Of a stretch of 64,000 nucleotides of DNA, positions 10,789-23,998 are shown piece by piece. This stretch comes from Lindgomyces ingoldianus. Its lineage: Eukaryota > Ascomycota > Dothideomycetes > Pleosporales > Lindgomycetaceae. How positions within the stretch are numbered: the stretch's first letter is position 1; each line of letters starts with the position of its first letter. A program made the translations under genes and the position numbers. The notes under the pieces were generated by a model. That model searched no databases. It saw nothing but the letters and a program-made list of their open reading frames with translations, and was not told the DNA's origin. The DNA lies in NCBI RefSeq assembly GCF_010093535.1, contig NW_022985167.1, positions 1,283,335 to 1,347,334 on the forward strand. Direction: 5' to 3'.

Positions 10789-13624
10789 TCATTCCACCAC
10801 CACCAGATCCCCACTCAGCCCTAATATTCTCGTCCCATCCACAATCCCCCTAGCATCTCCCACCTCATCCATCTCCCTCAGAGTGAAATCCAACAGATAG
10901 CTCTCATCGACCAGCTCCTCTACCCTTTTATAATGCCTCTCAGAATACGCTCGAATCGCATCGAGAACGTCTTTCAAACCCCCCTTCGTCCCAATCTTGC
11001 CGGCCGGCTTTAAATTCGCAAGGCGAGAAGCAGGGTACGATTTCGCCAAGGTCCAGAGAATTTTCTGTGCTACAGGTGCAGAGCGTACATTGGTGTTCCA
11101 ATCACGGAGGCGGAGGAGGAGGGTGTAGAGTTGAGAGTCGGAGAGGTGGGAGAGGACGTCGTCGACGGCGAGGAGGCCGGAGAGGCTTGCTTGATCTGGG
11201 ACTTCTGTCTCGACGACGGATCCGAAGAGGCTGAATAATCGGCCTGGCTGGTCCATTTGCAGAGCAAGCGTAATGGCTTCGCGATAGTTTCCTGCGTAAG
11301 CGAAGTTTTGAAGTTTTTGGTCGAGTTCCACCCGCTCGGCTTCGGCACTTGTGGCCGCTTCGAGAGTGGAACTCGATGTGTCGGCCCAGAACGTTATGAC
11401 GCTATCTCCGCCACCGGAAACGAGGGCATTGGAAGTGGGATGTACGGTCAAAGCCCAGACGCGATCAGTGTGGTTGTCTAAAGTAGACAATGCTTCACCA
11501 CTATGCGTATCCCATACCTTGACCAGCCCGTCCCCTGCAGCAGAGGCTAACTGCGGGCCTCGTTTATCGCGAGCATCAATGGGTCGGTACGGTATCCAAG
11601 AGAGCTTTAACACACTGTTAGAATGTCCTTCGAGGGTTAGGAGACAGCTGTAGTCGGAGAGGTTCCATATCTTTACTGTCTTGTCTCCGCTTCCTGTGGC
11701 AATGAGACCTTTGGTGCTGGAACCCGGGAACTGGGAGTCTTTCGGTGCAAATTTGACAGTCCAAACGCCCCGACGATGACCCCGAAGCACACCGACTGCC
11801 TCTCCGTCACCTGCTGAGTAGATTTTGACTGTGCGATCTTGCGATGCCGAGGCAAAGAGTGTGCTTGTCTGATCAATGTCGACGGCGTTGATGTCTTTAT
11901 CATGGGCTTTGCGAGTGTATTTTGCCCGTAGACCTTTCTTGGCATCTTTGTTGATATCCCAGCGTTTTACAGTCCTGTCCTGAGATCCTGAGATCAGAAA
12001 TTCGGGAGGATGAGAAAGAGGATCAGTAAATGCTGGGGTCCCTAGAGGAGGCACTGAATGCGGAAGTGCAATGGCCCCGAGCGATTCAGCGTGACCAGTA
12101 AGTACCGCAAAGCACTTGTAGGAATGGTTCTTAGGATCTAGGCGCCATAATCTAGCGGTGTTGTCTTTTGCCCCTGTTGCTAGCCAGTGACCTGACCAAT
12201 CTACATCCAGGCAGATGATGATCTCCTCGTGTCCCTTTAGCAGAGCAACATCTGCCCCAAAGTAGTCTCCAATGGTCTGCGTAGTTGTTTCTGAGGCATT
12301 TGACGTGTTCAGAGATATGATCCGAATGTCTTCTGAGTTTGTGGCGAGCGCCAAAAGTGACTTATCTAATCCGACGTACGCGAGATCTATCACTTCATCG
12401 TGGGTGCCAGACACCCGTCTAAAAACAGGTAGCGGGTCTATAGCTTCTTGTATGAAGGGTAGATCGACCGGCTCTAAAGAATGGAAATTGAAGACCTGAT
12501 CAGCATGAACTGAGATTAGATATGGTAAGGAGTCGAAATGTAGGATGTCGACAATGGCGTCGGTCTCTGTTCCTGGCCGCTGTTCCCGGGTAAGTTCATC
12601 CCCAGATGAGGTTGGCCAGAGCCTTATTCGTCCATGCTCTCCACCAGAGAAGATGATCTGACCGCCACAGATGAAGCCAGCGCTTTCGATTCCCTCGAGG
12701 GCTGCGATGGTGCGCTTGACTTTCCATGTCCGAGCGTCCCATAAGATCAAGGTATTGTCGCGACTTCCTGAAACTAACGCGTTCTGGCTTAGTGAGAAGT
12801 CTAGAGCTCGGACAACAGAAACATGCGAGTCCAGTACGGCCACACTGTTTCGCTTGTGCAGATTCCATATCCGTATCTTGCCATCCTCAGCGCCTGATGC
12901 TAGTCGATATTCTAGAGTGCTGTCACCGCCGGCAAGGCCGTGCTCAGCTCCATGTTCCTGCATTGATTCCCCTCTCTTCCTCTTCTTCGTCTTTTCAGCC
13001 GATTCATTTTCCTTTGGAGCAACCTCGACCTGGAAGAAGTGGAGAGCCGAGATGACGCCGCCATGGCCGTGGAAGGTATGCGTAGCGTAACCACCTCGAA
13101 CATCCCATACTTTGGCGGCACCATCAGCAGCACCGGTAGCTACTAGAGTACCGGTATTATCAACCGCCAAGGTCACAACAGGTGAGGTGTGTGGTCGAAG
13201 CGCGCGTGACAATTCAACTCGGATCGAATTCTCTTCGGAATCAGATGGCATTAGAGAGTATATATGCATAGACAGCGATCGTGAGCAAACGATTAGGTGG
13301 GAGGCAGAAGGCGTCACTGCGCAAATTAGCAAGAGCGGTAGGAATGGGAAGGATCAATCGACGTACATGCCAGCGCGGTAATAACTTCGCCATCCTGAAA
13401 GCCAAGTTAGTACACACAGAAAATATGTGTGCTTCGTGCCCTCTTACTCCTTCTATCCTAGCCAGCTCCGCTCCGGTTGCGATATCTGTGAGAAGCGCAT
13501 CTTCGCCCAAGCATGCGGCGAGAATGCAGCCATCTTCGCTCAAGGCAACGCTGCCGCCGGAGTAGATGGACTGCAGGGTTCTGTCAACTGCGTAGGTAGT
13601 CCTGACGGTCTGTCTTTGGGCCAT
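10789..13624 (-). CDS. UTP13: U3 small nucleolar RNA-associated protein 13 (WD40)
   Basis: Three exons: 13448-13624, a 28-nt exon at 13367-13394, and 10789-13316. Introns of 53 and 50 nt join in phases 0 and 1, giving 910 residues. Residues ~60-720 hold a long series of WD40 repeats (for example SASQDRTVKIY, ATGSGDKTVKIWN, GHSNSVLKLSW), forming the expected double propeller. Residues ~743-893 match the helical Utp13 C-terminal domain (LDQKLQNFAYAGNYREAITL and later LLDFTLREMDEVG). The protein is a subunit of the UTP-B part of the small-subunit processome, needed for early 18S rRNA processing in the nucleolus. It shares a 247-bp divergent promoter with the next gene. Confidence 0.95.
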
Positions 13625-13871
13625 GACGGTGTGCTATCGAAGCGATGCGGGCATGGCGGTGGATAAGAGAAGTGTGAATTCGATGTCTTGGCTACGGGAA
13701 TTTTTCGAGAGCCCTTATCGATAAGCACCAGGAGCTCCTTCCCGTTGTGCCTTCTCGTCTCCAACGTCAGTCCACCCCACCTCAGTCGTCAAACTTGCAA
13801 GATGCGTGAATCTCTCATAATGCACCTTCTACTTTTGCTTTCATCTGCTAAGGCTTCTTGAGTTCGGTAAA
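13625..13871. promoter_or_regulatory. Compact divergent promoter, UTP13 / membrane protein
   Basis: Only 247 bp separate the two start codons on opposite strands, so the promoters and both leaders must overlap. No particular transcription-factor site is claimed. Confidence 0.5.
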
Positions 13872-15894
13872 ATGGGCCGTCAAGCGTACCTAACACGTCT
13901 TGCCCTGGTATGTTTGTCCTCCACCTCCATCTCAATGTCGAGGACCTCATCTGACCTGAAGCTGGCAGGGGCGGTCGGCCTTTGAACCAAGCCAGCCCGC
14001 AACTGCCTCCCCTGAATACGTGCAGCTTGACTCTTCACAGGAGGACATCTCTACACCAAATGTGAATGCCCAGCTCTACGATGAACGGGGTCACCCTATC
14101 AACCCACGCGCGCGGGAACATGGTAGAAGGTTTCGGGAAGCTCAAAACGACGTGCTAGCTGCTATTGGCGTAGTGGAGAGGCGCCGCTCCCCTTCGGAAG
14201 GCCTCCCGGGTGCTTATGAGCTGCGGATAGAGCAGCTTGAGAATGAAGAGTCGGCTGGAAATGCGATAGCTTTTGCATCTAGGTTGGCCGAGAATCTGTG
14301 TACTTGGTGGCTCGGCTCGCTCAGAGATCGAATTTTGGTATGCTCTCATGGGGTAAGGCCCTTCTTCTGTGTCTTACTGGTTTGCAGACGTTTCAGATGG
14401 GTAGCCGGATCCCATTCACGGATATTGTCACGTCCGAATACCGAGCCTTTGGAACCAGCTTAGTCTATGCTGGATTCTTTCCCCGAGTCCTGTCTACGGT
14501 AGGCGTCCAGGCTTCTGTATACGCAGCGCTTGTGCTACAGCCTATCAGTCGTCTTCTTTTTGCAACACGAGCATCCGGAAAGACAAGGCTCCTCTTTCAG
14601 CGACAAAAGAACCTAATTAGCAATGGGTAAGCTCCCTGCAAATACCCTGTCTTGGCTACTACTGATTCTGTCAAGCTTTCGTTTGCTCGTGGAGATTGCT
14701 TTCTACCCTCTCGCCTACCATGCCACCCTTCAACGGCTTGCACTGCTTCCCACAAAGCCGTTACTTCCTCCTTGGAGAGCTTTCGTACCATTCTCAAGCT
14801 CGTCACCAATTCGACTCCTCTCTTTACCGTCGGCATTGACCGCGGCATCTTTGATGGAATTTATCAAATCAGCGATAAGCTCGCCATTAGTGTTTGTCTG
14901 CTTGGAGCATTTCTTAGAGCGATGGGTTTACGCTCTTGTTTACGAAGCGATTGAGTCTACCACAATTCGTCCAGATCGTCCAGACCTGGAGACCCCTGAT
15001 GATGGCGTGAAGAACCGCGCGACGCAGATTCTTGGCTTGAGGCGAAAATCCCCTCCCGTGGTTCGAACCGCAATCAACAAGCTCCTGGTTACACTCGGGT
15101 GGGGCAAGCCGTTTCCATCCTCGGAAGCTAGAGAATATTCTGACGGACGTACACGAAGAGCTGAAATTGAAATGAGTCGGACAATGGAGAATAACCAAGG
15201 GCGAGTGACCAACGTCAGTCGACTCCAAATTCCAATGGCGCACATGCCTATCCAACCGTTACCAGGAGGCAGCAGTGTGAGCAATATAACGGTAGCTCCC
15301 ACGTCAGTACCCGAGGCATTCTCTCCAGCATCTCCAACAGCTTCTCAAGGAAGTCAGGGCGATAATGACGACCCAAGGATTCGAATCACGTCCAGAGAAG
15401 GCATTGTTGAGATGGAGGTTCGTTTGCCACCACACGTCCTCTCCACTCACACTGAGGTCTCTGGCACTAACTCTCCTACCCCAATACAGCGTGGCATTGC
15501 CTTGTCCCCTGCTGACGAACCCGAAGAACCTGCTTGTCACCGGGTCACACAGCTATCCACAGAACCATCACAAAGGATAGGCGCGGTCCTGAAAGCCCAA
15601 ATTGTCGGTTGGGCGACGCTTCCACTCAAACTTATTACTCTACGACTGATCGCTTCCCATTATATCGCTGGTCGCCAGCGCCGACCGGATCAGAAATTCG
15701 GTATAGCTGTCTATCGCGGTGTGTCCCCTCTGGGCGGCTTGCGGGATTTCAATCTCCAATCTGCTGGCGTCTTGATTTCCCGCGTCGCACTCTGTGGAGC
15801 ACTAGAAGTGGCGATTGATCTTAGCTTATGGGGTTGCCAATGGCTTGCCATAAATTGTGTTGGCAAGAAGTTTTTCGGTTGGGGTACACTCTGA
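13872..15894 (+). CDS. Uncharacterised multi-helix membrane protein
   Basis: Four exons (13872-13907, 13969-14337, 14388-14626, 14676-15894) with introns of 61, 50 and 49 nt. Phases agree and the product is 620 residues. Exon 1 is only 12 codons. I do not recognise the family. The N-terminus is polar (EYVQLDSSQEDIS, then YDERGHPINPRAREHGRR). Hydrophobic stretches follow at about residues 165-205, 215-235 and 255-310, then a disordered Ser/Pro-rich region (about 360-505), and two more hydrophobic segments near the C-terminus. This suggests an integral membrane protein of an internal organelle. The segment from FGTSLVYAGFFPRV to ALVLQPISRLLF is loosely reminiscent of carrier-like or mitochondrial outer-membrane proteins, but that is not enough for a name. 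Confidence 0.75.
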
Positions 15895-17783
15895 AAGATG
15901 TAAGACTCTTGCTGCCTAGTGCAGGAGGCGTGGACTACAACTATCGGCGATTTGAGTAAGGTTCCTCATGCACAGCTCTATTCCAGAATGGCGGGTTGTC
16001 CTAACTCAAGCCTGTCAAGAATGGCATGAAGGCACAAGACGGGACAACCGGCAAGCGAGTGAGACGCAAAGTAAGAAAGATTAGGCTCATTCCGACCCAC
16101 TGGGTCATTGAGGTGGATGTTCAGCTGTCTGTGTGCCTTTACTTCCTCTTGGAAACGTCTCCGCTAGGCTAGACTCATTGTGTGGTACACTACTGGAAGG
16201 AGACTACGACTCAAGGTCTGCTTCCGAGGACGCGGCTACCGAAGTGGGCCAACGATGTTTCAAGAGCGACGCTGGGACATGGAGGGAATGCCATCCATAG
16301 ATCCTAAGAAAAGCACGCGAAGGAAAAAACTGGGGAGCCGAAGGAAACAGAGGTGAAGCCTCTCTGCCACCTCAATGCCCAAAGGCATTCCAAATCCACG
16401 TGGGGTCAGTGGAGGTTTGTGCCTGTGCCTGAACGGCATAGAGGTTCCCCCTTATGGCACGTGCGCATAAGGCTTGGCGTGATGCACGGGTTCCGAGTGA
16501 TTGGACCCCCGCGAAACACAAGCTCACTGCCCTCATTTCTCCAGCTCTCTTTTGCGTTCAACCACTGTAACTCGGAGATTATATTGTGTCATGGTGCGGT
16601 CGTTCAAAACGCGCCGAGTAGCAGAGAGCCTCTGAGAAGGAGCGTTGGGATTCAGTCAGCGACATCACGAGGGGTTGAGTGTGCAGTGGCTTGCGTGCGT
16701 CGCCTCCCTAATGTGCAAAGACAGGTTAATATGACGGGCTAAAGTGACAGATTGGGCCGACGTGTGCTCTGGTGCGGTATTTGCAGTGGCATGTCAAGGA
16801 GAAACTCGTTAAAAGGAGGCGTTTTGGAGAAATAAATAAATGATTATCCTTATCGGGCAACAAAGCTGTTGAGCTTCTCGTTTCGCGCGTGAACCTGGTT
16901 GAAAAGGAGTGGGAGTGCCGGATTCGCGGGCACGATCTGCAGCTGCAGAGACGGAAGCCAGCGTCCATGCGAAAAGAGGCTGTCTCTTACCGCATCGAGC
17001 GGCCGTCCGTGGACATCACCACCTCCCCCGCGCATCATCGACCCCCTTTTTGTTTTCGGTAGACACTTTGTTTTTTGCGCTTCCCTTGTGGTGGGTGGGT
17101 GACTGGGCTGTCGAAACTCCGCACTGCATGCGCAAGCACACGCAGCGTTGCAGCCCATCATTTCCCTCCTCCTCCTCCTCCTCCTCCTCCTCCTCCACAG
17201 CCCGCGGTCGTCTATCGAAGAACACGGGAGGCAGAGCCCTGCAAATCCCGAGTCCCTGCACCCTCCCCCTGCACGTTGCTGCGGGCTGGGAGAAGCCAAG
17301 CTCTGGCAACGCTCCTAACGCTCCTAACGCTCCTATTTTCTTTTCCTCACGAACCTAAACCTTTGCCAGCCCTTCGTTGAGACTCGCAGACCGGCAGACA
17401 CGCTCATTGTGCATCGCGGCAACGTTGTCATCCGAGCCAGCTCTTTCTTGCAGCAATCCTAGACACGTGTACCGTGCACCACGACTCGAGGTCCAACCCT
17501 GCAGCTGCCCGTTGTCGCCCGCTACGCACAACCTTCCCCCTCCTGCAACACCGCGCAAGGCCTTCCCCGTCAGAGTGACGCGACGTTAAGCCAGCACCTC
17601 AGACGTTTCTGGAACGACCCATTGCCTGCACAACATCTACTGCTGGCCACAAGATTCGAAAGAGGAGAGCGAGGACATGAACGCCGCGAGGTCGAGCCCG
17701 AAAAATTAGGGTTTTAGGATTGTCGACGCCCCATCAGAGGGCTGCCACCAGGTCCTCTAATATCTCGCCGCGACAACAACACC
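15895..17783. other. Intergenic region and long CT-rich kinesin leader
   Basis: 1.9 kb with no supportable gene. The distal half (about 17040-17780) is strongly C/T-rich and contains a CTC microsatellite and a three-fold CGCTCCTAA repeat, as expected for a fungal promoter and 5' leader of the kinesin gene. Confidence 0.5.
17165..17197. repeat. (CTC)n microsatellite
   Basis: About eleven tandem CTC/TCC units in the presumed kinesin 5' leader. A second short repeat, three copies of CGCTCCTAA, follows at 17310-17336. Confidence 0.85.
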
Positions 17784-20754
17784 ATGACGACCACGCTTCC
17801 ACGTCCGTCGCGGCCTTTAATCGCTCCTCCCACCGGCCCTCTGCCTTCACTGCCCGTGCCGAAATCCCGCAGCTCCAATGTGAGCCCCGCGTCGGCGCGA
17901 GCTTCTTCAGCGTCTTTGCTACCCTCCCCCGCCGTATCCCTCCGCGCAGTTTCTTCCTCAGCGCTGCCTCAGAGGCCGATACTCAAGAGTCATCCCAACT
18001 CTACCTCGAATGTTCCTACCCTGAACACCGATGCCTCCCCGGCAGGTCCTCTGCCACCCGGGAAGTCGCTGCGGAAGACCATCAGCATCGGTGCTTTCCC
18101 GCAGCCCCCAAAACATGTTGGGAGAACGGCAAGTCATCCTCCTAGCCCTCTGTCGGCAAGTTCGACTCCTAGTAGTGACACGCTGCATCAGAGGTTGTCG
18201 TCGGGATCCAAGGCCACCCCCAAGACTACCCCTTCAAGAGAGGGCAGTATTCGGAAGCCGGGACGGGTCTCCACAGGTGGTCGCAGCCTGCTGGCGAAGT
18301 CACCATTGACTCCCCCCAGTCTGCTCAATGGCAGTGGAGAGTCAGTCGCAGTCGTGAACAGTGGTCATCTGAGCCTACCCTCACCGCCCCAAAGCAGGAA
18401 CTCCTCGGCCCAAGGCTCCTACGCAACGAGTGCAACCACCTTCGAAGATATCGGGGACGAAGAGTCGAGGGGTCGATCAGATAATAAGACAAATACGGAC
18501 CGGCACTCAACCCATAAAGATGGCAAAGGGAACGTCCTTGTCAGTGTACGAGTGCGGCCGGATGTTGGGACAAGCGACGGCAAGCAAGAGTTGGAATGGG
18601 AGATCAACGGCAAACGCTCACTTGTCTCATATAAAGGCCGGGAGGGCGGAGAGTACATTTATGGTAATGTAGCACGACATGATGCATGACGCCGAAGGCA
18701 GCGCTGACTGAGATAATATAGACAATGTGTTTGACACCCAAGACAATAACGCCCGAGTGTATGATGCCGCCGCTAAGCGGCTGGTCCGACGGGTGATGGA
18801 AGGCTATCACGGGACTGTGTTCGCCTATGGCATGACCGGAACGGGTAAGACCTTCTCAATGCAAGGAACCGCCACAAACCCAGGTGTGATTCCATTGGCG
18901 ATCACCGACATTTTCTCCTACATCCGAGAGACACCACATCGGGAGTTCCTTCTGAGAGTCAGCTACCTGGAAATCTACAATGAAAGGATCCATGATCTAC
19001 TTACCGGACCCGTCGCAGCGGGACTAAATGGCCAGCCGACTCAACAGGAGGAGATCAAGCTCAGGGAGGATAGTAAGCGCGGGGTATACGCGACGCCCTT
19101 AAAGGAAGAGATTGTGCAAAGTCCAACACAACTCCTTAGAGTTATCGCTCGGGGTGACAACGCACGGCGAGTGGCTGGAACACAGTTCAACGCCCGCAGT
19201 TCACGAAGTCATGCGGTGGTTCAGATCGTCGTTGAGAGTCGAGAGCGTGCGCCAGGTGGATTAGCCAGCTTGAAGGAAAACAAGCGGTCGGCAATGGCTC
19301 CGGGTGGTGTCCGTGTTTCCACCCTCAGTTTGATCGACTTGGCAGGTTCTGAAAAGGCTGCCGACAACAAGGAGAGACGGACAGAAGGATCGCACATCAA
19401 TAAGAGTCTTCTGACTCTCGGAACGGTCATCGCACGTCTATCTAGCGATAAGGACAAGGCAGCGTCGGACAAAGACAAGGACAAGCCAAGCAAGGACCAA
19501 GGAAAGCACTTGCCATACAGAGACAGCAAGCTTACCCGACTGCTACAACCCGCTCTATCTGGAAACTCTCTTGTGAGTATTCTCTGCACGATTCAGATTG
19601 GGTCAAGTGGAAGTATTGCGGCAGCCCACAGTCACACCGGTGAAACCCTGAATACTCTGAAATTTGCTTCAAGAGCAAAGAATAACATCATCAGTCATGC
19701 TAAGAAGGCAGATGAGTCCCTCGGCTCCGGTGGAGATGCTGGTAGCCGAGCGTTGCTTGACCGCTACCGCGTGGAAATCCAGGAGCTACGTAAACAGCTC
19801 GAGGAACAAAATAAGGCAAAAGATAACAAAGACGGGAATGAGGAGGAGAAGGAACGAGAGAAAGATGAGGAAGAGGAGAAGGCACGTGAGTTAGAAGACC
19901 GACATCGACACGAAGAACAGATGCTTGAGATGCAGCTCGCCCGCACTGCGCTCAAGGAACGAATTGAGCACCTGAACCGGCTGATTCTAAGTTCGAAATC
20001 TTTGGGTGTGAATGCCACTAACCGATCTTTCTCATCGATGAGTCTTCGCGATCGCGGGTCTGTTCTTAGCAATGGCGACTTCCAGCCGATTTCAGTGCGT
20101 TCGTCATCAGCAAGCCACGCTACCCTTGAAGTACCGGGCCGTACAGGCTCTCAAGCCGTGTTCCCCTCAATACCCTTGGAAGGCTCCGAAGAGGACGACT
20201 CACTTGGAGAGAATGGAGACGGCACGGCCAGCCATACAGCGCAGATCCATGCACTACAGACAGACCTCGCGGACAAGAACCGGTATATCAGCACTCTAGA
20301 AAAGCGACTGTTGCAAGCTCGACGTTCTAGCCACTCACGTGTTTCAATGAGTCTCACTCAAAAAATGTCAGGGAGCAGTGAAGACGGAGGGCTAATCGCC
20401 ACCATCGCGGAGAAGGATGCAGAAATCTCCAATCTTCGCGCTCAGCTTGACGACAAAGAAAAGATGATTGCAGCGCTGACGTCGGCGGGCAAGAAACGTG
20501 AGAATGCACACGAGGTTGGTAGTGACGGCTCGCCGGGAAGTCGGAGAACGTCACACCAACGCAGCGAGGGCAGTACCTGCAGCTTAAAAGTAAAGAGCTC
20601 ACCGATCAGCCCAGTTGGGTTCCTTTCCAATCCTAAATCGGAGCGAGAGCTAGCAGACGTGACGAGGATGTTAGATGAGATGATCTCAGGACGTGTCGAC
20701 CATGCCAATGGCGCACGACGGATGAGCCTCCCACCCGTCAATGAGGACAGGTGA
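17784..20754 (+). CDS. kipA: Kinesin-7 family motor (KipA/Kip2-like)
   Basis: Two exons, 17784-18663 and 18722-20754, joined in phase 1 across a 58-nt intron, giving 970 residues. Residues 1-245 are Ser/Pro-rich and disordered. The motor domain starts at NVLVSVRVRPD (about 248). The P-loop YGMTGTGKT is near 330, switch I is NARSSRSHAV, switch II is LIDLAGSEKA, and the motor ends at LKFASRAKNNI (about 620). The rest is charged coiled coil (with an EEKEREKDEEEEKARELEDR stretch) and Ser-rich tail. An N-terminal extension before an N-terminal motor, and the motor sequence, fit the Kip2/CENP-E class, in filamentous fungi KipA, a plus-end motor that delivers polarity markers along microtubules. The class assignment is less sure than kinesin itself. 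Confidence 0.9.
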
Positions 20755-22110
20755 TTGTATGATGTTGGGATTCTTGGAATGTAAGGGCTGGATGGAATGA
20801 AACAATCATCTCGCTACGGCAGTTGGGACGACATGAGGAAGAGAAGCGAGGACGACGGTTACAAATAATGGGTACAAATTAATGACGACGCAGCCGAGGA
20901 TACGAGGCAGAAGGGTGTGGGGGAAGGATTGCGCACGGCGTTGAGGAGGATTTGATTGCCACGGAATCTCGGCCACGGACATTTTCTTCAATATCTACTC
21001 TCCTAGGGACTGGGTTGGTGGTTATTGCGCGGGCAAGGTGTATTCTCTTGTGCACTGCTGTCGTTTATTCGGGAGAGCTTCGACCTGATACCCCGTTTCT
21101 CTGCGAGGCTCTTGGCTTTGCAGTCTCGCTTGTCGACTATGTATAGGTTCTATGTTAGTATTAGTAGTCTATATTTGTACTTGAAGCACTCTAGATGAGT
21201 CCATGATGCGTCGAGGTTGTCAAGATATATAGTGGCATGCAGCCTATGGCATGGCTGGGGGAAGGTGAAGTCTAGCGTCAGATGGCCGGTCGGAGCAGGC
21301 TAGGTGGCTAGCTACCGTTGGGGAAGGACCATCAGTCGCGCGGAGTCCGGCGCCGACGCTAGCTAGCGATTTAGTCTGCATGGGGACATGCGCAGGCCAC
21401 CTAGTCGTCTCACAGCGTGTTTCAGGTTCCGACACGCAAAGCAGCAGGTACGAGCCTCTCTCCTTCGATGCGCCCACCAGCCAGACTACGGCGCACATCA
21501 CTTGCGCGCACCCAGCAGTAGGCTTGCCGCTCAAAATGCCACCCTGCTGCTCGAGAACACTCCCTGCGCAACCTCCCTTGTTCTCTGCCCTCTGCCCTCT
21601 TCCGGCTCTCACTTCTAAGCCAGGGACGCCTCCAGATCCTTCATCGTGGCCCCATGCCCGTTTATGCTTCACCTTTCCCCCTTCCCCCTTCCTAATTACA
21701 CCTCTGCGAGGACACTGTCTCGGCGACGGCCCTTCATCGCACCTACTACTCTTCACCTCCGCTCCTTGACGGACGTCGTTTGTTTGCTGCTGTGAAACTA
21801 TGCGCTGCTAGCTGCCATTACATCCACCGCCGTTATCTCCATGACTTCATAGCACCAGCGCATTCGAGCTTGCACACGTCTTCTTTTCTTCACTCTTCTC
21901 TTTCCCTTCTCACGCTCCTTCCCGCGAGAGGTTCGCTCGACGCCGCCCTCGCTCTTTCTGCTTTTGCTGCTTTTCACCTGCAGGGCCAGGTGTCACCAAA
22001 GGTTCCTTCCGACGCGCTGCAAGTTATCGTCATTGTTGCTGCAGCTCTCGTCCCACTCGCCCACGTAGCCTGAACAAGACTCACAGAGCAACTCAGTGCG
22101 CGGCGACGAC
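20755..22110. other. Intergenic region and CT-rich leader
   Basis: 1.35 kb between the kinesin stop and the fucosyltransferase-like start. The proximal part is the kinesin 3' region. From about 21480 the sequence is pyrimidine-rich (CCTTTCCCCC, CTTCTTTTCTTCACTC), typical of a fungal promoter and leader. No gene was recognised. Confidence 0.5.
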
Positions 22111-23998
22111 ATGATAATCAACGCCACGAAGAAAGTCAAGACAATGCACGCCAGGCGGAATCCCAATCTGTCGGTGTCCTCGGCCGCTTACTCACAGTTG
22201 AGTCCTAGTGTGACGTCGGCCACCTTCCTGTCTCCCACTGTGGCTTCCCGCCGTGGCCTCCTCTCGCCCTCTCCACCGCCATCCCCAAGCCTCCCTTCCC
22301 TGGTCCCGCGCCATGGTAAGAAGCAGCCGTGGTCGAGTCACTCTCGCCTGGTGAAACGTTTACTCATTGGCTTTTGTGGAGTTACCATTCTGGCATGGCT
22401 GGTCGTTCGTCAGCTATATTCCCATCAATCGCAGACGACAGACTATGACTATGAGGAGGAAGAGTACGAGATGGTGGGCGATAGCCTATTGCCACAGGAG
22501 CCCTCTGCCGTTGTAGTGTCTGATATTAAGGGTAAACCGAAGTGGATTGTGTCAATTCCAGCAAGCTATGACTTCCCATTGCGACCGGCCCAGTACCGAG
22601 AAATATGTTCTCAGTCCATGGAGCTCTCGAAACAGCTGCGCCAAGATGGCCATACATCGAATGGCTTCGCTAAGCGAATGCTTAATTACTACTCTAGAGA
22701 TCAGTATTACCTAGATGTCCAGGAGGCTGAGGACCAGGGCCTGCTTCCTCCGTCAAAGAATCAGGAGAGGCCGAAGGGATTTGTGGACGATGCGTCTATG
22801 GTAGACGGCAAGGTTGCCGGCAACAGCATGAAGGTGTGTGATAGGACCCTGACATATGTCATGGAGACAACCGACGCAGGCTTTGGTAACTCTTTGCTGC
22901 GCTTATGGATGTCGTATGGATTAGCTTTGGCAGAGAATCGCACTTTCTTCATCGACGATACCCGGTGGTATGTCACCAATTTATTTTCCCTGGCTCACCT
23001 TATATTAAGTACTGACTATGGGCAGGCCATATGGCAAATATTCGACCTTCTTCATGCCACCACCCTCTGCTGGTTGTCTACCACCACCAAAGCAGCAAAT
23101 CGTTCCCTGTCCGCACAACGCTCGCCATATCGCGGTATCTGCTGCCACAACTCAGCAAACTTTCGGCCATGCATTTACCGACGAGTATGAAGATCCTACC
23201 AAAATGGAAGTTCAGCGCCAACACAACATCTTCGCCCTTCTTCGTGCTGGTTACGATGCTCTATTTAAGCTCCGCCCAGACGACTCGAAGTATGTTACCG
23301 AGCGAACGGAATCGCTCTATGCGCCCATCATCAAAAACGGGGGTATTAGCATTGGCATTCACGTGCGTCGAGGCGACAAACATCCTTTCGAATACCAGTA
23401 CCAGAAGGATTACATTCCATTGGACCGCTACGTTGACACGGCGCGAGACATATTTATCGAACGCATCGAAGGCGGAAAGTCCAAGAAGAAAAACAAACCC
23501 CGCTCTCTGGAAACCAAACTTACTCCGCGTCACACATCTTCTAAGATTATCCTTGCATCAGATGACCCGGAGGTGTATGAGGCAGCTGAGATGGGCTCTT
23601 CCCTCCGTGCCCAAGACCGCATCGTCCTTGCTACCAAAGCTACACTCGAGGCCGCTCAAGGCCACAAAAACCCCTGGATTGACGAGATTTCTGGCTGGGA
23701 AGGCGGCTTCTACAAGGATGTTTTCTGGAGTCTAGGCCGGCCTGTTGGAAACGCAGAGGACATGACCAAACTTGACAATGACAAAGTCCCCGAGGACGCT
23801 ATGAGATTACGGGAGCTTGTGGGAAGGGCTTACCTCCTTGATCTCGCTGTCCTCGGCGAGGCTGACACTATCGTCTGCACAGTATCGAGCATTGGATGTA
23901 GAATCCTCGCTGTGATGCTGGGCTGGGAAAGCGCGATTCAGAATGGCAATTGGAAGAATGTCGATGGGGATTTTGATTGGAGGGGCATTACGTGGTAG
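22111..23998 (+). CDS. Type II membrane fucosyltransferase-like protein (GT23-like)
   Basis: Two exons, 22111-22967 and 23026-23998 (58-nt intron, phase 2), giving 609 residues. The N-terminal 80 residues are cytosolic and Ser/Pro-rich. One hydrophobic segment (LLIGFCGVTILAWLVV, about 84-99) acts as a signal anchor, so the rest faces the Golgi lumen. A GFGNSLLRLWMSYGLALAENR block resembles the first donor-site motif of fucosyltransferase folds. The motif IGIHVRRGDK (about residue 397) corresponds to the HVRRxDK motif of FUT8-type alpha-1,6-fucosyltransferases. Near the C-terminus IVCTVSSIGCRILAVMLGW resembles the conserved late Ser-Ser/Cys motif. The donor sugar is inferred; the family link is by motif only. 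Confidence 0.75.

Noticed and set aside
12671..13090. Plus-strand frames of 109-139 codons inside UTP13
   Set aside because: Antisense shadows of the WD40 coding exon. UTP13 motifs are continuous on the minus strand.
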